In this document: positions 52,955-64,000 of the stretch, one piece after another | Layout of the letters: the number at the start of each line of letters is the position of its first letter | How positions within the stretch are numbered: position 1 is the stretch's first letter | Assembly: GCA_028554795.2 (NCBI GenBank) | Contig: CM068831.1 | Span: 29,788,659-29,852,658, forward strand | DNA length: 64,000 nt | Origin: Sinohyriopsis cumingii | Lineage: Eukaryota; Mollusca; Bivalvia; Unionida; Unionidae | Direction of reading: 5' to 3' | Position numbers and translations under genes: made by a program | Notes under the pieces: model-generated | What the model saw: the letters and a program-made list of their open reading frames with translations, nothing else | What the model was told of the DNA's origin: nothing | The model's database searches: none

Positions 52955-54755
52955 ATAAGAGAAATATGTCATTTACTTGCATGGGTATTCTCCGATATTA
53001 CATTTTATGTAAACCGTACAAAAAAACCTCCTCGAATTTGCTATCTTTAAATCGATATTTGCATGTTTTAGAAGTGGAGTAAATATACATTTGCATTTAT
53101 ACTGTGGTACTGAAACAACTATCTTTTAAACCAAATAATTTAAATTATAGCACGTCTTTGTGAAAAATCTGTTCAACAGACAATTTATTAGTGCATAACA
53201 TCTATACAATATTGCAATATACAGCACAATGCTGTTTTTCACACCAAAAATGATTTTGAGTACATTAACTAACATTTAAAAACAATTCTTGAAAAAATAA
53301 ATTAAGCACCAAATTATCGCACAGAATCAATGCAACTTTTTATAAATGCTTCAACATCAAAAAAATGTGTGGTAGTCCATTACTTATGAATGATTATGCA
53401 TACATCCACATCATTGTATATATGGTGAGATTTGTAAATTCATAATTTGTGTCAGTAGGCCAAGATAAAACATTTGTGGCAGGAAATGACCATTACTAGG
53501 GTTAAATAACAAATAATGCGATATTTACAAATATAGTGATCCAGATTATTCACAATTTATCTTCATATTCAAAGATACCTACAAGGTTGAATTGTGCACT
53601 TCCAAATGTACAAAGGCTAATTTACTTCTTAAAAGTATCTTGTTAAGAAATTGCAGGATATAATTTAAATATATATTTCTTCAAATTGTCAAACTTGGAG
53701 AAAAAGATTAGCTGACATGGTAATTGTGCAAAAGCAACAAGTGTACCTGAAACAAGTCTAATCGTTGGAAAATAACTGGACACCGTCATTGGTGCACAGC
53801 CAATACTGTTTAAGCTTGAAAATCAATGTACACTGGAAAATGCAAATATCTCCAGACAACAAAATAAAGATACAGAACTATGTAATCTCAAGAAGAACAT
53901 TCTCATGGAAGTGTAAGTCGGTATAAATACTAATTGCGAAAACAAAATAATCTTACAGTTTAGCTAAAACATTTATTCCAATGACAGGTGCCTAAGGTAT
54001 GTAAACATACCCATCTGATTCTCATATGATACGAATCTGGCTATGATCCACACAATATTTTGTCTGTAATATATCAAAACCGCTACTTCCCTCTGTTATA
54101 TGCCAATAAATTTAGCAAAGTATATATTTTCAGATTCATCCAAATAATGTAAATCTCACAATGTATGATAGTGGACTCCATCTGACCCGACTGTGACATT
54201 TTAAGCCGCACCAATTTGATTGTAAGTAGTCACTGAGTCCTGATGACTCCTATGCTACATTCAGTCTTTTACAACTTGTAGACATAAAACATTGTATTTG
54301 TGTTGTGAAACTGATGCAAAGCTTCTATAAAAAAGACAGGGGACCAGCATGTGCACACCTTTCATTTTCTAAACTGCATGCCCTTGGTTCTGTCCTGTGT
54401 AATCCGATCATGAAAATGGACTATACAGGATATACATAATTCACTTTTCTTTTACTAATCTAATTGTTCGACCCATTTAAACAATGTGATGAAAACTACA
54501 TGATTTTCTCGAGATTAATATTTTACCGAATCTGGCAACGTGTTCATGGAACATAGATGCCCCAATACGGTCATATGAATGTGACCTAAATATAAACCTT
54601 CAGTGGACTTAGCAGTTGAATAGAAGGACATGTTTAACAATCTGTCCACCACTAATATTATGGTGGGGGAGAGAAATGATCAAAAGATGCAAAAAAATGT
54701 TAACACATCAAGACATAACTAGTGCATATGATTTAACTACTATATCATTAACTGT

Positions 54756-54990
54756 CTGACGATCATCGTGACTTGCCAAGACAATCCTGCAAGGCACTGT
54801 ATAAGGAAGAAGAAAGAGAGACAGGCAAAGAAAGAGGTGGGAAGATAACATTCGAGAGTGGACAGGCTTGACATTGAACGACTCACTGACTCACGGAAAA
54901 TCGGGAGGAATGGAGGAAGCTGGTTGTTCGGTCTTGAGCGGTGCCAAAACGGTCTACCAGACTACGGGACTGGTGATGATGACGATAATG
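54756..54990 (+). mobile_element. LINE 3' end inserted in copy C
   Basis: Encodes RQRKRWEDNIREWTGL and following residues of the C-terminal end of a LINE reverse-transcriptase polyprotein (stops inside), then ends in a GATGATGACGATAATG tail. ATCATTAACTGT (54744-54755) and ATCACTAACTGT (54991-55002) flank it as target duplication with one mismatch. Copies A (about 31712) and B show the empty site. Confidence 0.88.
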
Positions 54991-56544
54991 ATCACTAACT
55001 GTATCAATCTAACCTAACAAATCGTACCAATGAGCACATTAATCACCGTCTTTGCAGATCTCATTGCGAACATTCCAACGAGTACTATTTAAAAAAAAAG
55101 TAAGAATGAGGCCAGAGGGTAATTTTCTAACAGAGTGACAGGGTATTGACGATTTCTGAAAATCCCTTTTAGAAATAATAATGAACTCTGTTTCCATTTT
55201 ACTTTCTCTCAGTCAGAGTAGGGACAAATTAATCAGTTTAGTTACACGGAAATATATGTTTCATTCCCTATAGCAAAACAAAGGAACAATGGGATACTTC
55301 AATAAAAGCTCAAGTTTGTATGCATCTTTGAAGAAAAAAACGTAACACAAATAAAGAATAACATTTACCACATATACCAGCTCATTAGTCCAGTCCAACT
55401 GCTAATTACCAAGACCCATATCTGCCTTTCAATCATACACACATATATCCTGGTCTATGCAGTTTGTTGAGAGTAATCAGTGCAACAAACAACAAATAAA
55501 GTGATCTGACAGCACATTAAGTGATTGCAGATCAGGGTCTTTGTTGTCTGTAGTGTACTCGACATATAGTGTTTTCTGAATTACTAAGTGACAAATTAAT
55601 CAAATATTATAAATTGTGTAACAGGTACAAGAACCAAGATACAGAACCTTACAAATAACCACATCAAGGTTAAGACAAACAAATACTTCTAGATGAAGTA
55701 TTGATAAATAGAAATTGAGATCGTTATAGTTAAGAAAATCAATGAGTCTTCATAACTGTCCAATTGCCCACTTCCCCACTTTAATACAACACAATTACGA
55801 TAAACAATGGACCATGCAAAACTTTGTATGAGCCATAAAAAATTCTGATTGCCTAAATATCTCTTTTGCTCTTAAGAAAACCAAGTGACATATCTGATAT
55901 AACCATATGTGTGGCTAATTTATAGCGATTTCAGTCTGAGAGTATATTTTGCATTTTTCTTGCAGCTCAATACCAGCCAATCCCAGAAATATGCCTGAAT
56001 GGGTAAAATCATATTATCAAGTTTATAAATAAAAGTGTATGGCTAGTTTTGGTAACAATTTGCTTGCCAAAAATGCAAAATCTTTACAAAATCTGCACTT
56101 CAACAAAAAATACGTGTAGTGGTTTCTTGCACTTCTCCCAAATGATATTCAACAAATACAGTTAATACAAATAAATCAGTTTCATAAATCATATGAAATC
56201 AGTGAAATGGTATGTTTACAACAAATGGAGCAAATTTTGTTTTAAGTAGGATCACCTTACATCTTATCCACAAAATCTATAACACTGGTATTCAAGAGAA
56301 CGCCGGTCAATTCCATATGCAAAGTCATTATTTATACAAAATGGAATGATTAAAGGCACGTTTCAAAGGAGCAATATGCTATCAGTTCTTTATGTGACTC
56401 ATCAATCAAAACCGTCATACAGTCTACCTGAATTTGTCACCGTGTTACTATTACTGGAAGATACCTTCATTCCCACAGACGCAGTAAGACGTAACTGAAA
56501 TGGATCACAAATTGTACATGTATCCGCAACAATTCGATCTCGGG

Positions 56545-56655
56545 ATCCAAGATATCAGGCATCCACTGAACTATGATGTTTAATCTCATGTTTTATGAGA
56601 TCTTCCTTCCTTTTGTAGTTTTCTGGCCCTGTTAGCAAGATACCTTTAGACTTAT
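56545..56655. repeat. Short segment paralogous to 49005-49115
   Basis: See the entry at 49005; it begins about 75 bases after copy C ends. A (CT)n run lies at 56778-56797. Confidence 0.75.
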
Positions 56656-57145
56656 GTTTTTAAACTTTATCTATCATAATTTGATATAAACTTAAGTTGT
56701 TTTGGTGGGGATGGCAGGGAAAGCGTCAGCAGAGAAAGTAATACCACAACTATTGTCTCATTTCTATGATATATTTATTCTCTCTCTCTCTCTCTTTGCT
56801 TATTTGGGGCACAGAATATGTGACTACGCCAGGCGTCTAACAATAAAACAATACAATTAAACAAAAGAGTAGAGTTATCAAGACATAATTATGCTGAAAC
56901 TCTAAAGGGAGATATAGCCAATTGAGTATTTAGTTGTAGAAACTCAATTCATTTTAACCATTTGACTAAAGAATCTCGCAAAATTGCTACCTCTTACTTA
57001 ATCTTGCGTCGGTTTTCTGTTTTTCATCTTTTCTTTTTATCTCGATTCAAGTCATTTGTTTCGTTCTCCTTGTATCAGGTACGTCCTGACAAGTTTATCC
57101 AATAGCCATTACTTTAATGGCAGAACTCATCTTGATAGCATGATA

Positions 57146-57148
<3 letters not shown>

Positions 57149-57236
<88 letters not shown>
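57149..57236. repeat. TA microsatellite
   Basis: About 88 bases of (TA)n directly left of dispersed-repeat copy 2. Confidence 0.95.
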
Positions 57237-57238
<2 letters not shown>

Positions 57239-57829
57239 GCTAGGAACTAATATCACCAATTAACATTAATTATCATGCTAAATCAGAAGTGGGTCATATG
57301 ATCTAAGTTGTGAAATAGTGTAGCTAGAAATGAATCCCCTCCCCGCGCACGCAACACTCAACTAACCCCTCACCCCGCCATGAAAAGAAGTAGTTAGATT
57401 GGAATTTTGTGCCCCAGTTAGGCCATACAGTTACGGAGGTTGTAGAGGTAATTGCTACGACAGTAATGTCATTGTTGGCATTGTGACAAGGAAAAGGACA
57501 TAGCAATTCAATATTTATCTTTAACGTGCTTCTGTCGATCAAACGATAATTAATATAACTCCGAGACTGGGATTTCGAGCAAAAGATACTTAATCTAACT
57601 CTGAGACTGGGATTTCCTTGTGTCAACCATAGGACACATTTGTCTCTCGTTATTGCGACATTTTTACCTTTTTCTTGTCTTGGATTGGTAGCTTATCTCA
57701 GTCTCTGCAAGAGAAACACTTGCTGCTAAGTCTCAACTGTCGGCAATAGTATTTAACTGACAATCAGCAGCCTGATTTCCTGACAATGTAAGTTTCACAA
57801 CAAATTATGCCGATTACATAGGTCAAGAA
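57237..57829. repeat. Dispersed repeat copy 2, paralogous to 17818-18366
   Basis: Same order of blocks as copy 1. An extra ~40 bases at about 57570-57612 is a short tandem duplication of the CTCCGAGACTGGGATTTC step. No common open frame. Confidence 0.85.
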
Positions 57830-60800
57830 TTGAAGTCCTAATAACAAACTGTTCTACTGATTTCACGTTCAAATCCTGACGAAGAATCCAGGATGAAAGA
57901 CGATGATGTATGCCGCAGTCTGTAGTGTTGAAGTCTACAGTTCCATGTAGAAACAAGAATTATCACTCTGGTTACTGATAGCTGAATAAATGCTTATAAA
58001 AAATCTGTTCTTGTTCCACAATAGTGCATGATCACAGGTATTTTCCAGAAATATAACGGAATTAATCCTTTTGAGTCCAAGTAATTTTAACTAACTCCAG
58101 ACAGCTTAACATACAACTAACAGTTGAACAGCCCAGTTTCTACCGATATTAATTCTCCAAAACATGGGTTATATGGTCTTTCTAAAAACGTAAACAAGGG
58201 TCACGTGATCATCTTCTAGAAGTTTACAGAAGCATGTACTTGTTACAGATCACATTTACCCAGTGTGACCCTGACGAAAACCAATCATTTTTACTCTAAG
58301 AAATAAAAAATAAAAACAATTGTTTATATCTTTAAGACAACGTCCCATCATGACCTTGAAAACAATCAATCGTTTTAAAATAAAATACAACTTGTTTACG
58401 AAGGTTGCTACAATTCTAAAACAAGGTCAGGATTTAGATCAACATCTGGTATTTATAAAATTAACAGTCAAGGTCAAACTCTTTTCTAAAAACAGTATCA
58501 TCTCTAGTGAATAAACTTACATTACAGCATCATGTAATGAAAAATAAAACAATTAAAATTGACAAACAATTAAATTGAAATAGATATATATTAAATGAGA
58601 TATAATTAAATCAAATATAAATAACAATTGTTTATCAAGTGGAACTAACATACACATACAATTGTGACAGTTCCTTTTATTATATATTCTTTTATTTTAT
58701 TATATATTCTTACAAATATTTAGGACATTTAATATCAATGTATTGTTGTACCTCCTGTAACTACCCCCAATGGATCAGAACGCCACACATTGTAGGTGGA
58801 AACAGGTCTCATAACTGCTACAGATCCATTTATTGTACCAGTTTAAACATATTAAACCACCTTACTTCACATACCATACTGGTAGAGATTATCACTAACT
58901 AGTGACATTTTTCTATTGTTAGTTATACCATTTGTTAGTGTTCATACATTAAATATCTAAACATGTACATCTTCAGTAGCATGCTGATATGCATGCAACA
59001 ATGAATTGATTGTAGATTTGTTATGTAAATAACTCAACATTATAAACATTTGTCACTTCTTAAGGATGTGACTACACTACTTGTCAAATATTATTGAATG
59101 TTGTTACAGCCCATATGAATATCAATATTTTTCTCCAGAGTTTGCATTTTGTTTTGCTGCCAGGTAACGAATGCCACACTTTTTCAACTAACATCAGCAG
59201 TAGATAATGGCTAAGTAAACATAAAACCGGGATTCCATGTTAAATAGGTCGCACAATTTAAAGGGCATCCTTGGAATTTAACATTGGTGCCCTCGTGAAA
59301 AGCATGTTTTGTATTTGTGTTGCATATGGTGCATCTATGCACCCGAATGAAAATACTGTATGATGTCATAGGCTTCAACATGCAGCATCTGTCTATCGCT
59401 CAAGGCGTCACAGAGGAGTGTTTGAGTGTGTGTTTGTGTTTGTGAACCAGCAAGAGAGAGACAGAGAGACCCTAAGCATATTTTGAAAAAGTGTCAACAC
59501 CATGTCTCAATGTCAATATTTTATATTAAGCCACTCTAAATCAAAACGTAGAAGAATGGTCAGGGCTTGCCCCATCCTGTTTAATTTACAAAAGATTAAA
59601 CATCAACATAGTCAGGCTGACAACGTTGTAAAGTCAGACCATATTTGCAATCATCATTGAGGACAGCATACATTTGTCAATGAGGCACAATTCGTTTCTG
59701 GGCTAGAGAGAGATAACCATAATGTTCACAAAGCAACACAAGTCACTAAATATTTTAAAGGTAAGCCACCACTACGTTGACGAAGGAAATATACACATTA
59801 TCTATGCGCCAGTAAATCGAATAAAAGTAATAGTGCATTAATAAACAGAGTAGAAACTGTATTTATTGTCATAAAGACAACGTTTTCGTCCTCCAGAAGA
59901 TGTAATCCATAATGATCAAAATAGTCTACACGGTGGCGGTTGGAAAGGTCTATGGCTATCCAGTGGGCTTCTTTACGATGACTGTCGTATGATTTGATAA
60001 CATAGGTTTGAACGTCTTTACGTTTATAATGTGAAAGGTCATCTTATGCAAACGCAACAGGAATCAACGAAACATTGTATCAACTGTGAGTTAGCAGATG
60101 ATAATGTTTTCAGGTGTCCATTTATTTCTTTTTGGTTTTATTCAAATCTGTTCACAGTTGACTTATGGTTATAAGTCAGTTGTTCACACTTGACACTTTT
60201 CTTGACATTATCGGTCAAATATGTTGATAAACAGGCAGTCTCCATATTCTGGAACAATATATATTCGATGCGTTTTGTTGCCTGTGTCGTCAATGGAAGT
60301 CAAGGATGATTCCACAATTCCTTGTACCAGTCTTGCACAATCTTTTCTTTTGTGAAATGGCTCCAGACATCTTCAAGATACTCGCCCAACTTGTCTTCGG
60401 AACCAATCATCAAACATTAGTTGTGTTTCAGTTGAGTAAGATGATCTTTCTTACAACCATGACACTGCTCTCTGGCTATATCTGTGATTCCTTCAGTTGA
60501 GTGATTAACAAAATAGGAGGCTTAGTGTTCTTCTTGTTCATGCCACTGTATATTTTCGTCATGGGTACTTTTTGACTATAACTGCTATTCTTGATGCAAA
60601 ACATCACACTCGTTGTTCTACCTCTATGACGTTGTTTTCCATTTAATTCTTTAATTCGTCGTCACCGAGGGTACGTGTCTGATACTGTTATAAATATAAC
60701 AATAAACATTCACTTCACTTATTTCCACGTGTTCTTATTCAATCACTTTTTTTAATAGTTATGATCATTTTCTCAAAGTGTTCATTTCTGGATCATTGCG

Positions 60801-61723
60801 AAATTCAACATACAAGATGAAGTTTACAGTGATCACCAGTGCTAGTTCAAACTTAAGTTCAACACTATGCTAGCCGGCTTCAAAATAGCTGAAAATTTCC
60901 TTCGTCACTGCTTTTGTCTGGAATGAAATCAAATCCTTAAAAAGCGTATCCTTTTCCATAATCGTCATAAGAAAGGCTGTACCAATTGTGTTTTCCTAAT
61001 TGTGGCTGCTAATAGACTATATAAACTAATTTTTCTTAGGCTCAAAATGTATAATACAAAATGTATGGCCATCTCGGTGGACAAGATGAAATGTTTGACG
61101 TCGAATTAATTTTGCTCGCTAGCTGACAATTCCAATCAGTATATGTGTCGATAGTTTGCATTGGGAAACATGATTTTCGATTTTGGACCGGAGTTCTTTC
61201 GTCGAAGAGGATTCTTGGCCGTTGTTCTGCTTATTGTTTGACTGATGTCATTTCCGTTCTTCGACATGTAAAGTAAGGCTTCTTCAGTGTTTATTCAATA
61301 TCTTGCCAAAGAGTGTCTTTTGAACCGATGTAACCAATAATCCCTAATTAGTCGTAGAAAAGACTATGTTTATGGGTAGAGTGAAATAGATAAACTGATA
61401 CGGTAATCGAATTGAATCACTATCTATATTGGCATTGACCTACATGTATGGATAAACATTTTCTTAAGTGAAATAAGTGTACATATCATTCACTGTCTGT
61501 CCATTGCTTTCTGATGTTGTGCCTGTGACGAAAGGACAAGAAGTCATGGACTTAATGAAGATATTTGTTAGTTAATCTTGATGCAGTTACTCATTATTAC
61601 CCTATTTAATTATATGTAATGGTTATATAGTCAGTTTATTATATTTATTTTTAAACATATTTGCACTTTGTTCTTAACAAATACGAATGAATATTGCCTA
61701 GGCATGTATTAACTTTTATATTT
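57830..61723. other. Non-coding stretch, nothing recognised
   Basis: Very AT-rich at 58500-58740. No gene, SINE or LINE piece identified; an 87-codon frame at 58639-58902 has no motif. Confidence 0.5.
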
Positions 61724-61724
61724 T

Positions 61725-61797
61725 ATGTATTTATGTATGCATGTATGTATGCATGTGTATGTATGTATGTATGTACGTATGTACATCGGTAAGTATG

Positions 61798-61828
<31 letters not shown>

Positions 61829-62080
61829 GTTGTTATTGTTGTTGTTGTTCTAGGGTTTAACGCCATTTTTCAGCACAAGATAGCCTATACATGGCGGCCA
61901 GTATAACTGGTGGAGGAAGAACCCTGGAAAACCCAGGGAAGAACCACTGACCCACGAGAAACTACTGGCAGGCATTCCCGCGTACCCACGCTAGCCGAGC
62001 CTTGGACTTGAACCCACGCAGACAGAGGTGAATCTATGTATGTATGTATGTATGTATGTATGTATGTATGTATGTATGTC
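61725..62080. repeat. TATG microsatellite interrupted by a SINE piece
   Basis: (TATG)n at 61725-61828 and 62034-62080 flank 205 bases of family-2 SINE, whose body reads GTTTAACGCCATTTTTCAGCA to ACCCACGCAGACAGAGGTG. Confidence 0.9.
61852..62033 (-). mobile_element. Family-2 SINE body, lacking its tRNA head
   Basis: Continuous version of the part that is split at 10128/11171: GGCGGCCAGTATAACTGGTG joins directly to GAGGAAGAACC. It ends at GTGAATC before the next TATG run, so the tRNA-like head is missing. Confidence 0.85.
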
Positions 62081-64000
62081 CATTAGTTTGGTCTCTTTAT
62101 ATTTTACCTGTCCATCTAGCTCGTGAATTTATTATTCGATGGCTGCAGCATATAAACTATATTGTGTCAATGACTTATTCGGAAACCAGTGAAACGCAAA
62201 AGTCAATAGTTCTTCCACGCAGCGTGATTTCATTTTTTTACACAGTAATCTATACTTATTTTGAGGAGACTATTACAACCAATCGCCATATCATTGCTGA
62301 TTTGATTGAAAGATGAACTGCATAATTTTCTCACCACACAATGACACTTTTCCAACCAGCTGATTGAGGTGAAATGGCTGCAGTATTGATTTTGTCAAGA
62401 CGCAAGATATATGTTGGCTGCCTACTAAAACGGTTTTGCCAATCAATGTCGGCTCGATTATCAAAGGTGACATGCAAACGTTTCCTAGCATACCAACATA
62501 GAGCTGTCATCTATCTGTGATTCTCCTATATCACCATCATGAGTAGACCATCAATTTTTCCTGCATCCGACAACGTTGATGCGGCATTATGAAACTTGGA
62601 TCTATGCCCGTCCCAAAGGGTCCAGCCTCTGTGATAGTTCAGGCTTCCGTAACAAGTATCAAATTTGTAAAATGAAGAAAAAAGTTAAAAATAAAAAAAG
62701 TTTTTACCTAAAGTTGATCTACATATATTAGAGAATTCAATGAATTAAATATGCTATTTTCGCAGTAGGCAATATCTCAAAATGTATATTGCTACGTTAA
62801 GTTTGGCTCTAAAGGTGGCACAGTGTTGCTAATTGAAACGTCGTCTTGAACCCAATTATTATTCATTTAGTTTAGTTCAGTGAATGGTAGATCCAGACGA
62901 ACATCAATTCTCCACCAGAACGTGCTATGCAAATAAATTAATGTTTATTTGTCTCTTCGGCAGTGGCATATATTATATTTAAACACGTGAACAAACTTTA
63001 CGCTTTGCTTTAATTTATCATGAACTTGAATGAATGAATGCTCGAGTCACTAAATACGATATTACGATCCAAATATCTGACTTAACGTATTATTAATTCT
63101 GCACACAAGGTAACTACTTCTGTTTGATATTTAAATGTTACCATTTAATGCCATAGATTCTGACTCTCGACAGATGTTTGAGAATCTCCCACTGAAATTT
63201 GAAACTAAAACTAAAGCAGAACAATTAAGTACATTGTGAAGATTACCTTTTAGACACAGGACTTAAGTTGAACTTAGTACGAAATGTTCTACCAGATGCC
63301 CAAACATATAGAGTGCTCCAAAGTGAAGTTGTGCATGTACATTAAAAAGGTATTTCATAGAGACCAAGTTCGTTTATTTACGAAATATTCTTAACCTAAT
63401 AATGGACGGAAAACTACCGTCACTGTTTCTCCACAACTAAAAGTAGGTCTTAAAACTTATATCAGGCAGGGAATGTATTATTCGTTGTATTTAAATCTGT
63501 AACATAAAACTTATCTAATTTCTAATGTAGAAAATTTTAACACCAAATGGTGTTTATATGTTCTTTTCTGCCGCAACGATATCCTTGCCTAGGTATGGTA
63601 AGATTATGCAACTGTGAGTAGACCAATGGAAACTATTTTATATATCCCGTCAAACCTTCATATGCATATATTTATATCAAGCATACTAGATCTGGGCTCA
63701 TCATGTGTTTAACCGCTTTCATGATTACACATTGTAAGGGTCACATTGCAAACAACATTACATAGCTATATGGTTGCCGGTTACACTTCAATATAATTTG
63801 GGTAAATAAATGTGCGTTGCTGTTGACCTTGGAAGTTTCTAGAAGTGATACGTTGACAAATTGGATGGGAAAAGTACCATCATCCTGGTTCTCTTATTGA
63901 TTCTCAGTCTTTTACTTCAAGGAAGCAATGCGAATAATTATGTATTCGTATAATAATAACTGGAGTGGAAACAGCCTTTTAATTTCGTTCAAGTGTTAGT
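62081..64000. other. Non-coding stretch to the right edge, nothing recognised
   Basis: No gene, repeat or element identified. Confidence 0.5.

Larger units (their letters stand above)
51840..56472. repeat. Segmental duplication copy C
   Basis: Left part matches 25043-25874 of A, right part matches 30169-33230 of A. The two are joined by one SINE (52688-52954) in place of the 3.97 kb that separate the two SINEs in A. Carries an extra 235-bp LINE piece at 54756-54990 that A and B lack. Ends near 56472 and is followed by the repeat shared with 49005. Confidence 0.88.

Overview
This window looks like animal (eukaryotic, probably lophotrochozoan or molluscan) nuclear DNA. It is AT-rich, gene-poor and full of microsatellites, and it carries several tRNA-derived SINEs and decayed LINE pieces. 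The invertebrate or mollusc assignment rests on the repeat style (including a SINE whose tail reads like common mollusc repeats) and on the kind of integrated element present; it is an inference, not a proof. No intact host protein gene was recognised.

Positions 1 to about 7550 hold the only dense coding block: a decayed, integrated virus-like element. It contains, in order: a piece of a retroviral-type integrase running off the left edge (-); a cluster of GC-richer repeats; an alanine-rich coiled-coil-like gene (+); a homing-type HNH endonuclease (-); a small Cys-rich frame (-); a family-B DNA polymerase fused to an SF1 (Pif1/RecD-like) helicase and a C-terminal HNH nuclease (+); an rve integrase (-); a zinc ribbon joined to a parvovirus-like phospholipase A2 (-); and an A32/FtsK-type packaging ATPase (+). 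PolB, rve integrase and packaging ATPase together are the hallmark of Polinton/Maverick and adintovirus-like elements. The helicase and two HNH nucleases, and the PLA2, are the unusual part. Capsid and protease genes are not visible. Every long gene except the PLA2 frame is broken, many at homopolymers, and several catalytic residues are replaced, so the copy looks dead, with some assembly-error risk.

From 7.5 to 25 kb the DNA is non-coding. It includes a nested SINE-in-SINE insertion (9957-11592) with a matching 11-bp target duplication, a perfect 54-bp CA/TG palindrome (15365-15418), a 28-bp minisatellite and a dispersed repeat that recurs at 57.2 kb.

From 25 to 56.5 kb the main structure is a segmental triplication: copy A about 25030-34100, copy B about 37140-44760 and copy C about 51840-56472. 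Comparing the copies dates several events: a SINE present in A and absent from B, a SINE-SINE recombination deletion that explains C, a LINE 3' end inserted only in C with its target duplication, and a TA microsatellite that expanded only in B. A LINE reverse-transcriptase fossil (36497-37081) lies at the left edge of B. From 57.8 to 64 kb there is mostly unannotatable AT-rich DNA plus a TATG microsatellite split by a SINE.
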